A stretch of DNA of 64,000 nt from WRMS01 sp038562165 (GTDB lineage Bacteria; Bacillota; Peptococcia; DRI-13; UBA5745). This document shows, one piece after another, positions 43,218-49,471 of this stretch (its first letter is position 1; each line of letters starts with the position of its first letter). The stretch is taken from the NCBI GenBank assembly GCA_038562165.1, contig JBCFAO010000003.1, positions 59,705 through 123,704 of the forward strand, read 5' to 3'. The notes beneath the pieces are model-generated. The model was not told the DNA's origin. It saw only the letters and a program-made list of their open reading frames with translations, and searched no databases. A program made the translations under genes and the position numbers.

Positions 43218-44180
43218 ATGCAGAATAATCAGACCAATATTCTATTAGAGACCGGTACCAACGAACTGGAGATCATGGAGTTTACTATCGATGGTCAATT
43301 GTTTGGCATCAATGTGGCCAAGGTAAAGGAAATTATGATGTCCAGCCCTGTGATTCCCATGCAAAAAGCCCATCCCGTTATCGAGGGCATCTTTAAACCC
43401 CGGGAGCAGGTGATTACGGTTATCGATTTAGCCAAGTACCTGGGTCTTGCGCCCTCCAATCATCCGGATAAGGATATTTTTATCATCACCAGCTTCAATC
43501 AGCAGGACTTCGCTTTCCACGTCCATACCGTAGTAGGTATCGACCGGATCTCCTGGGCCATGATGCAAAAGCCGGACCAGATCATTTACGGCGGCGAAGA
43601 AGGGGTGGCCACTGCTATTGCCCAGTATCAGGAGCGGTTGATTACTATTTTGGATTTCGAAAAAATCGTTACGGAAATCAGCCCCGAATCTGGTATCCAG
43701 TACAGCGATTTAAGCCGTTTTAGCAATCGGGAGCGGCTGGAGACGCCTATCTTAGTGGTAGAGGATTCCATGCTGTTAGCCAAGATGATCACCGAGTCCT
43801 TGCATAGGTCCGGTTACGCCAATATTACAAAATTAAACAACGGCAAAGAAGCCTGGAATTACCTGGCGGAAATCAAAAATTCCGGCGATCCTCTGAAGGC
43901 CCATGTGGCTTGCGTGATTACGGATATTGAGATGCCCCAGATGGACGGCCACCGTCTGACGAAGCTGATCAAAGAGGATCCGGTGCTGAAGAAGCTTCCC
44001 GTAATCCTATTTTCCTCTCTTATCGATGAGGAGATGCGCAAAAAAGGCGAGCAAGTAGGGGCCGACGACCAAATTACCAAACCGGAGATTCTGGGGCTGG
44101 TAACCATCGTGGACCGCCTGACCAACCGTTCCGACGCCGGCGCCGAAAAAGTCTCCGCGCCTGCCGCCCTTTCTTCATAA
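43218..44180 (+). CDS. cheV: Chemotaxis coupling protein CheV
   Basis: A 320-residue CheW-receiver fusion that links chemoreceptors to CheA and adjusts adaptation. The CheW domain covers about residues 10-165 (EIMEFTIDGQLFGINVAKVKEIM...MQKAHPVIEGIFKPREQVITVIDLAKYLG). The receiver domain follows at about 180-305, with its phospho-acceptor Asp in CVITDIEMPQMDGHRL, and VILFSSLIDEEMRKKGEQVGADDQITKPEI. I use ATG 43218 rather than GTG 43209, based on the AAAAGGTG purine stretch. No other chemotaxis or flagellar genes are in this window, so it is an orphan. Confidence 0.93.
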   Translation: MQNNQTNILLETGTNELEIMEFTIDGQLFGINVAKVKEIMMSSPVIPMQKAHPVIEGIFKPREQVITVIDLAKYLGLAPSNHPDKDIFIITSFNQQDFAFHVHTVVGIDRISWAMMQKPDQIIYGGEEGVATAIAQYQERLITILDFEKIVTEISPESGIQYSDLSRFSNRERLETPILVVEDSMLLAKMITESLHRSGYANITKLNNGKEAWNYLAEIKNSGDPLKAHVACVITDIEMPQMDGHRLTKLIKEDPVLKKLPVILFSSLIDEEMRKKGEQVGADDQITKPEILGLVTIVDRLTNRSDAGAEKVSAPAALSS

Positions 44181-44196
44181 GCCAGGAGTTTCGGCC

Positions 44197-44886
44197 ATGA
44201 AGATTATCGGCTTATTGGGCGGTATGAGCTGGGAAAGCACCGTGACTTATTACCAGCTCATCAACGAGAAGGTAAAAAAAGAGCTGGGCGGCCTGCATTC
44301 GGCAAAATGCCTTTTGTACAGTGTGGATTTTCATGAGATCGAGGATTGCCAGGCCCGGGGCGATTGGGCTGAAAGCGGCCGCCTTCTGGGCCAGGCTGCC
44401 GTCAGCTTAGAGAAAGCCGGCGCTGATTTTCTCGTCCTTTGCACCAATACCATGCACAAAGTGGCCGCGGATATTCAGGAGCAAGTCAGTATCCCTCTGC
44501 TGCATATTGCAGAGGTTACTGCCGGAGCCCTGCTGGACAATCAGATCCGTAAGGTAGCCTTGCTTGGCACCAAGTACACCATGGAGCAGGATTTTTATAA
44601 GGCCAGACTCACTGAACGGTCTATTGAGGTAATGATTCCCGATGAAGCGGAGCGCCGGCAAATCAACGAGGTCATCTTCCGGGAGCTTTGTTTGGGAGAG
44701 GTTCGCCGGGAATCCAAGGAGTTTTTCCTTGGGGTGATCGGCCGCTTAACCAGGCTGGGCGCCCAAGGCGTAATCCTGGGCTGCACGGAAATTGGCCTGC
44801 TGATAAAGCAAGAAGATACGGCTGCGCCCCTGTTTGACACCACCCGCATTCATGCCGAAAAAGCAGTAGACTTGGCCCTGAGTTAA
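44197..44886 (+). CDS. Aspartate/glutamate racemase family protein (RacX/YgeA-like)
   Basis: A 229-residue cytosolic racemase-fold protein. Both catalytic cysteines are visible, in FLVLCTNTMHK (about residue 84) and GVILGCTEIGLL (about residue 195); MKIIGLLGGMSWESTVTYYQLINE is the typical N-terminus of the RacX/YgeA group of broad-range amino-acid racemases. D-amino acids from such enzymes go into peptidoglycan or signalling. It follows cheV by 16 bases with AGGAG, so it may be co-transcribed. Different subgroup from the racemase at 22.1 kb. Confidence 0.9.
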   Translation: MKIIGLLGGMSWESTVTYYQLINEKVKKELGGLHSAKCLLYSVDFHEIEDCQARGDWAESGRLLGQAAVSLEKAGADFLVLCTNTMHKVAADIQEQVSIPLLHIAEVTAGALLDNQIRKVALLGTKYTMEQDFYKARLTERSIEVMIPDEAERRQINEVIFRELCLGEVRRESKEFFLGVIGRLTRLGAQGVILGCTEIGLLIKQEDTAAPLFDTTRIHAEKAVDLALS

Positions 44887-44906
44887 TCCTCATACCACAT
44901 AGCATT

Positions 44907-44947
44907 AAAAAACGGCGAAGCTTTTAAACAAGCCCCGCCGTTTTTTT
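44907..44947 (+). terminator. Terminator after the racemase gene
   Basis: AAAAAACGGCG.../CGCCGTTTTTTT stem with a GCTT/AAGC inner pairing and T run; likely serves both convergent genes. Confidence 0.75.
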
Positions 44948-44979
44948 ATACTGATTTATTACCGCTTTTATTGCCGGTT

Positions 44980-45435
44980 TCATCCTGCTTCGCTGTTTTC
45001 TTCTCCCCAATAGCAAAGCAGCTCATAAAACTGGGGAATGGCTTTTTTCATGGAAACCGGCCGGCCTTCCCGATTCAAAAAGCAATGATAGCTCTCTCCT
45101 TCAAAACGCAAAATACCGCTGGCTTTGTCCTCCATTTTGTAGGCCACCGTCATTCTGGTTCGGGAATATTGACTGATGGCACTATAAATATTAACTACAT
45201 CGTCATAACGCACCATAGATTTGTAGGTACAGGAAAGGCCCAAAACCGGAAACGTAACCCCCTCTTCCTCTACCCGTTTATAGCTGAATCCCACCTGGTC
45301 CAAAAGATGCACCCTGGCTTCTTCCATCCAGCGGACATAATTGGAATGGTGGATAATGCCCATTTGATCCGTTTCATAATAATGAGCCTTCCTTTCGTAA
45401 GGCGTCAGCAACGGTCTTTCCTTGCCATATTGCAT
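44980..45435 (-). CDS. Acyl-CoA thioesterase, 4HBT/YbgC family
   Basis: A 151-residue hot-dog-fold thioesterase. The active-site block is YYETDQMGIIHHSNYVRWMEEARVHLLDQVGFSY, with the catalytic D of the 4-hydroxybenzoyl-CoA class in DQMGIIHHSNY. VTFPVLGLSCTYKSMVRYDDVVNIYSAI is the second strand pair. Acts in the cytoplasm on acyl-CoA; chain-length preference unknown. It diverges from the MFS gene across a region with a small inverted repeat. Confidence 0.9.
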   Translation of the reverse strand: MQYGKERPLLTPYERKAHYYETDQMGIIHHSNYVRWMEEARVHLLDQVGFSYKRVEEEGVTFPVLGLSCTYKSMVRYDDVVNIYSAISQYSRTRMTVAYKMEDKASGILRFEGESYHCFLNREGRPVSMKKAIPQFYELLCYWGEENSEAG

Positions 45436-45470
45436 TTAACCATTCATCCCCTTTACGCATTAGAGGGAAA

Positions 45471-45496
45471 GAAAAATTTCTACACTCGAAATTTTC
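45471..45496. promoter_or_regulatory. Inverted repeat between thioesterase and MFS genes
   Basis: GAAAAATTTC (45471-45480) and GAAATTTTC (45488-45496) around TACACTC; lies just upstream of a TATAAT at about 45510 facing the MFS gene. Candidate operator. Confidence 0.4.
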
Positions 45497-45578
45497 CTTT
45501 CTATGCGTTATAATCATATTTACCTCTTGCTTGTCTTCCCCAGGGGTACCGCGGCAAATACTGAAAAAGGCGGATTAT

Positions 45579-46835
45579 ATGTCGGACACCTTTGACCAAC
45601 AACCCCAGCAAAACTGGAAAAAAACTGCAGGCATTTTTATTGCCAGCCAAGCCCTTTCCCTATTTGGCACCTCTTTAGTCCAATATGCCATAAGCTGGCA
45701 TATTGCCCTGGTTACTAAATCAGGTCTGGATATGACTCTGGCTATCATTTGCGGCTTTTTGCCCACCTTTTTTATGTCCCCCTTCGGCGGCGTTTGGGCG
45801 GACCGTTATAACCGCAAGCACCTGATTATACTGGCCGATGGCTCTATCGCTTTCTTTACCCTGATGTTAGCCATACTCTTTATGATGGGCCATAACCAAA
45901 TCTGGCTGCTCTTTGTAGCTTTGGGCCTGCGGGCCGTAGGCTCAGCCGTCCAAAACCCCTGTGTGGGCGCTATGCTGCCGGATATTGTGCCGCCGGATCA
46001 GCTAACCAGAGTCAACGGCATCAACGGCAGCGTCCAATCCATGATTTTTCTGCTTTCACCTATGTTAAGCGCCGCTTTATTAAGTGTGGCTCCGGTTCAA
46101 GCCGTCTTCTTTGTGGATGTGCTCACCGCTGCCGCCGCCATCATTGTCATGCTGTTCTTTTTGCAGCTACCGAATACCAAGAAGGCCCCGGCTACTGCAA
46201 CGCCTCCCACAGGGGCCGATTATTTTGGCGATCTCAAAAAAGGATTTTCTTACATTGCCAGGAATCCTTATCTGCGGGCATTTTTTATCCTGATGGCTAT
46301 TTTTAATCTGATGGCTGCCCCCGCCGCTTTTCTCACCCCGCTGCAGGTAGCCCGTACCTTTGGTGATGACGTCTGGCGGCTCAGCGCCACCGAAATATCC
46401 TTCTCCATCGGCATGATGGCAGGAGGGCTGATCATCGCTTCCTGGGGGGGCCTGTCCAATCGAGTCCATACTATGTTTGGCGGCAGCCTCATCATGTCTT
46501 TTTGCACCATAGTTTTAGGTATTCCCCCAAATTTCTGGGTCTATTTAACCATGATGTCCCTCATCGGCTTGTCCATGCCCTTCTTTAATACACCGGCCAC
46601 CGTACTGCTGCAGGAGCAGGTGGAGCCGGAATACATGGGCCGGATTTTTGGCGTCCTCACCATGGTGAGCAGCGTGATGATGCCGGCGGGCATGCTGATT
46701 TTCGGCCCTTTGGCGGACATTGTGCCGATTGAGTGGCTGTTGATCCTGACGGGTGTTGGCATGCTGGTTCTGTCTTTTGCTTTGTTGAAAAACAAGGCTC
46801 TGGTGAAAGCCGGCGCAAAACAAAACCCGGCTTAA
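45579..46835 (+). CDS. MFS transporter (DHA3/EntS-like exporter)
   Basis: A 418-residue polytopic protein with about 12 membrane segments. The loop-2 motif of the family is GGVWADRYNRKHLIILAD and the N-terminal IFIASQALSLFGTSLVQYAISWHIA with NPCVGAMLPDIVPPDQLTRVNGINGSVQS in the middle are marks of the MFS_3/DHA3 group, which exports macrolides, siderophores or other small molecules. Start at ATG 45579; a TTG at 45531 is in frame but poorly supported. Its last four bases overlap the convergent DUF1330 gene. Substrate not known. Confidence 0.9.
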   Translation: MSDTFDQQPQQNWKKTAGIFIASQALSLFGTSLVQYAISWHIALVTKSGLDMTLAIICGFLPTFFMSPFGGVWADRYNRKHLIILADGSIAFFTLMLAILFMMGHNQIWLLFVALGLRAVGSAVQNPCVGAMLPDIVPPDQLTRVNGINGSVQSMIFLLSPMLSAALLSVAPVQAVFFVDVLTAAAAIIVMLFFLQLPNTKKAPATATPPTGADYFGDLKKGFSYIARNPYLRAFFILMAIFNLMAAPAAFLTPLQVARTFGDDVWRLSATEISFSIGMMAGGLIIASWGGLSNRVHTMFGGSLIMSFCTIVLGIPPNFWVYLTMMSLIGLSMPFFNTPATVLLQEQVEPEYMGRIFGVLTMVSSVMMPAGMLIFGPLADIVPIEWLLILTGVGMLVLSFALLKNKALVKAGAKQNPA

Positions 46836-47128
46836 ACGCCCTCCACCAGAAGCCCTTTGCTGGTGACGGACTGAGTTCTCAAGTCTTTGATCTCCGCATA
46901 CTCTTTGGAATGGTACCAGACATCAAAAGTTTCCCTATCTTTAAAACGCAGCACCAGCACTTTATCAGGGTGCCAGCCGCCAAAAACCTCTTGTATTTGG
47001 TTGGTACGCACCAGATACTCCCCGCCGTATTGCTCCACGATGGGTTTTACTTTTCGCACATACTCCTGATAGATTTCCAGTTTGTCCGGTTGATCCATAT
47101 CGATGGTCACAATAAAATAGCAGCTCAT
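46832..47128 (-). CDS. DUF1330 domain-containing protein
   Basis: A 98-residue cytosolic protein of the dimeric alpha/beta-barrel fold. SCYFIVTIDMDQPDKLEIYQEYVRKVKPIVEQYGGEYLVRTNQIQEVFGGWHPDKVLVLRFKDRETFDVWYHSKEYAEIKDLR matches the DUF1330 layout, including the YGGxYLVR and Yxx.xEY parts. Function unknown. Divergent from the DUF4180 gene. Confidence 0.88.
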   Translation of the reverse strand: MSCYFIVTIDMDQPDKLEIYQEYVRKVKPIVEQYGGEYLVRTNQIQEVFGGWHPDKVLVLRFKDRETFDVWYHSKEYAEIKDLRTQSVTSKGLLVEGV

Positions 47129-47222
47129 TAGCTTCCCTCCCTATTAAGATAATTCAATATTAACCCATAAATCCCTTTTTTGATAGATTAGATAAAAGCA
47201 ATTACCGAAAGGAGGCATCATC

Positions 47223-47588
47223 ATGCAGGTTGAAATCGATAAAAATGGGCCGTCGTCTGTAGCTATTATCACAGACCCGGATCTTTCCATTCAAAACACC
47301 CAAGACGCCCTGGACCTAATGGTGGAGATTAAACATAATTACGATTGCCATAAAATGATCCTGCCGAAAGAAAAACTGCCGGAAGCCTTTTTTCAGCTAA
47401 GTACAGGCTTGGCAGGAGAAATACTGCAAAAATACACCAACTATGACATGAAATTAGCCATAGTTGGCAGCTTTGATATGTACGACAGCAAAAGCCTGGA
47501 GGATTTTATCCGGGAATCCAACCGGGGTAATCAAGTCTATTTTTTACCGGATGTGGACATTGCTCTGGAAGTTCTGCATAATCATTAA
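47223..47588 (+). CDS. DUF4180 domain-containing protein
   Basis: A 121-residue cytosolic protein. NTQDALDLMVEIKHNYDCHKMILPKEKLPEAFFQLSTGLAGEILQKYTNYDMKLAIVGSFDMYDSKSLEDFIRESNRGNQVYFLPDVDIALEVL follows the DUF4180 consensus closely (the FFxLxTGLAGEILQK and SKSLxDFIxESN blocks). No function is known. Ribosome site AAAGGAGG. Its stop overlaps the convergent YtaF gene by four bases. Confidence 0.9.
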   Translation: MQVEIDKNGPSSVAIITDPDLSIQNTQDALDLMVEIKHNYDCHKMILPKEKLPEAFFQLSTGLAGEILQKYTNYDMKLAIVGSFDMYDSKSLEDFIRESNRGNQVYFLPDVDIALEVLHNH

Positions 47589-48229
47589 TGTATTCTCTGG
47601 ATAGCCAGCAGAATCAGCAAAGCTCCCCCCAGCCAGGACAGGTCCAGCTTCAGCTTTTCCGTAGCTTTCCTGCCAAAAAAGCATCCTCCCAGAATAGCAA
47701 TCATACCTACCAGAAAAGAAAGAATCAGCGTCAGCAAAATATTCATGTCCGCCAAACCGGCGCCGAAGCCTACGGCAAATCCATCCAGGGAAAGAGCAAT
47801 AGCCAAAGAAATCGCTTCTTTGATGGAAAGGGTTTTAGAGGCATCAAGATCGGCGCTGGCAGGGTCAGCATAGACCTGGAGGATAAAGCACAGATGAAAA
47901 GCGGAAAAGCTTATACTGCGGTTGATCCATTTATTATTGCGAATGATGGTTTTGATGGCGCTATCGCCCAATTTCACCACGCCCAGAAGAACCAAAATAG
48001 CAAAACAAATGGATTTCGACACCCAAGGATCAATATAATTTCTTACCACGGAACCAATCACTAAAGAAAAAATCAATACGCTGCTGCAAATCCCGTTGAT
48101 CACCAAAGCCGAGGTCAACGGGATTTTTATTTTGTCTGTGCCATAAGCAAAGCTGGCTACAAAAGCGTCGGTGGATACTGCCGTAACCAGCAGCATAGCC
48201 GCAATAAGCTTCATTCCTATACTAATCAA
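47585..48229 (-). CDS. ytaF: Sporulation-associated membrane protein YtaF (MntP-like)
   Basis: A 214-residue protein with six membrane segments in two repeats. The acidic intramembrane residues typical of MntP/YtaF-type metal exporters appear as VTAVSTDAFVASFAYG in the first half and ALSLDGFAVGFGAGLADMN in the second. The HLCFILQVYADPASADLDASKTLSIKEAISLA loop is the YtaF mark. Start at TTG 48229 near GGCGGTGAT; ATG 48214 is an alternative. YtaF is linked to sporulation by expression in Bacillus; its substrate is unclear. Confidence 0.88.
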   Translation of the reverse strand: MISIGMKLIAAMLLVTAVSTDAFVASFAYGTDKIKIPLTSALVINGICSSVLIFSLVIGSVVRNYIDPWVSKSICFAILVLLGVVKLGDSAIKTIIRNNKWINRSISFSAFHLCFILQVYADPASADLDASKTLSIKEAISLAIALSLDGFAVGFGAGLADMNILLTLILSFLVGMIAILGGCFFGRKATEKLKLDLSWLGGALLILLAIQRIH

Positions 48230-48331
48230 TATATCACCGCCCCTGCTTTTTCTTTACACCACTCCCATCCTATTCGCTTCCCCTTTAATCTGTGCTTTGT
48301 CCGCCGGTGCCGGCCCTAAGAAGACACTGGC

Positions 48332-48410
48332 CGGGGCTTGGGCTGGGCTTGAGTGGCTGGGTCTGGGTGGCTGGGCTTGAGCGGATGGGGAGTTGAGCAG
48401 TGGGCTGATT
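48332..48410 (+). repeat. G-rich low-complexity tract with quadruplex potential, beside repeat locus C
   Basis: Irregular GGCTGGG/GGGTCTGGGTGG repeats with at least six GGG runs on the plus strand (from about 48332). No gene. Lies on the outer flank of the repeat array that follows, as GC-rich tracts do at loci A and D. Confidence 0.6.
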
Positions 48411-48430
48411 TACGTTTGGTCCAACTGACT

Positions 48431-48682
48431 GCTCAATCTTGCAGGTTTGTAGGGGTCCCGGGGCTAGGGCAGGACATAAAATAAGCCAAAAATTCAAGTT
48501 TAAAGTGGGCCGTTTCTCTATGGTAGCGGCAAATTCCCTGCAATAATGTTTCTTCTTACAACGAAACACTATATATAGAGTAAAGGCCTATCCCTAATGG
48601 AAAGAAATGGGCATACCCCCCCCACCGGCAGGGGGTGGTTGGCTTATCGAGGTCCCCCCTCTGTGCAAAATTGCAGGTTTGT
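48431..48682 (+). repeat. Intergenic 20-bp repeat array, locus C, forward units
   Basis: Units at 48431-48450 (one or two mismatches), 48485-48504 (diverged, CAAAAATTCAAGTTTAAA) and 48663-48682 (perfect GTGCAAAATTGCAGGTTTGT). Spacing here is irregular, unlike the other loci, and an insertion containing CCCCCCCC/GGGGGT pairing lies between the second and third unit. Confidence 0.75.
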
Positions 48683-48834
48683 CTTCGTCTAGAGACCCTT
48701 ATCAGCGGGAATGTTAGAAAGCTTAAGCATTTTTTGCAGTTTGGTAGTGAATTCATTTCTGCCAGGGCACTAGATACAGCCAAGGTATACGTTTCTACTT
48801 GTTTCTTGAGCCGCCATAACTCTAAGGGGTGTCT

Positions 48835-48930
48835 ACAAACCTGCATTTTTGCTCAACTGGCGCCCTTACTGGATACAAACCTGCATTTTTGCACAGAAAA
48901 CGTCCTCACCACCAGAGGACAAAACCTGCA
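48835..48930 (-). repeat. Intergenic 20-bp repeat array, locus C, inverted units
   Basis: Reverse units ACAAACCTGCATTTTTGC at 48835 and 48875 (40 bases apart) and a decayed copy ACAAAACCTGCA at 48919. They face the forward unit at 48663 across about 150 bases. Confidence 0.78.
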
Positions 48931-49118
48931 GACCGGACAAAAGCGAATTCCGAGTCAAGCTTGGCATGACAAATCTGATCATTAGCGGCTTTTCTCAATG
49001 TATCTGTATGGTTTAATTTTGCGGGAATTTAGGTTACAGTTTGCAGATTTGCAAAAGTATGGCACATACCGCAAAAAAAAACTGCCGCAAATTTTGCAGC
49101 AGCCCCTGGCCTGTAAGA
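48931..49118. other. Gene-free stretch after repeat locus C
   Basis: AT-rich sequence with a short AAAAAACTGCC...GCAGCAGCCCC segment (about 49075-49108) that could act as a weak terminator for the small membrane-protein gene on the minus strand. Nothing else recognised. Confidence 0.4.
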
Positions 49119-49331
49119 TTATAAAATTCCAAAAAAGGTTTTCAATAAAAGCAATGCCCCTAAGATAATCAGCGGTATGCCCATAAAACTTCCGATTAAA
49201 GTTATGGTCAGTATTACGCCTAAAACAATGGTCACTATAGCCGCCACAATTGAAATCACGGCCCCCATCAGCCCGAAAAGGAAGCTGATCAACCCCCAAA
49301 TTAATTGAAAAGGCCATAATAGAATTCCCAT
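49119..49331 (-). CDS. Small hydrophobic membrane protein
   Basis: A 70-residue protein that is almost wholly hydrophobic, with two probable membrane segments (IWGLISFLFGLMGAVISIVAAIVTIVLGVILTITLIGS and IPLIILGALLLLKTFFGIL). The strong AAAGGAGGA ribosome site seven bases before its ATG argues that it is translated. No family recognised with certainty. It follows the degenerate-EAL receptor gene on the same strand, 140 bases downstream. Confidence 0.65.
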   Translation of the reverse strand: MGILLWPFQLIWGLISFLFGLMGAVISIVAAIVTIVLGVILTITLIGSFMGIPLIILGALLLLKTFFGIL

Positions 49332-49471
49332 AACTAATCCTCCTTTGAATGATTACTGCTATAGTCTATAGTAGCAAATAATTCAGTCATCCGGATTAAA
49401 GAAATATTAAAATATAGTTATGATTCTATTAGTCTTCAGGGATAGGCGTAGGGGCAGGCGTAAAATCAGAC

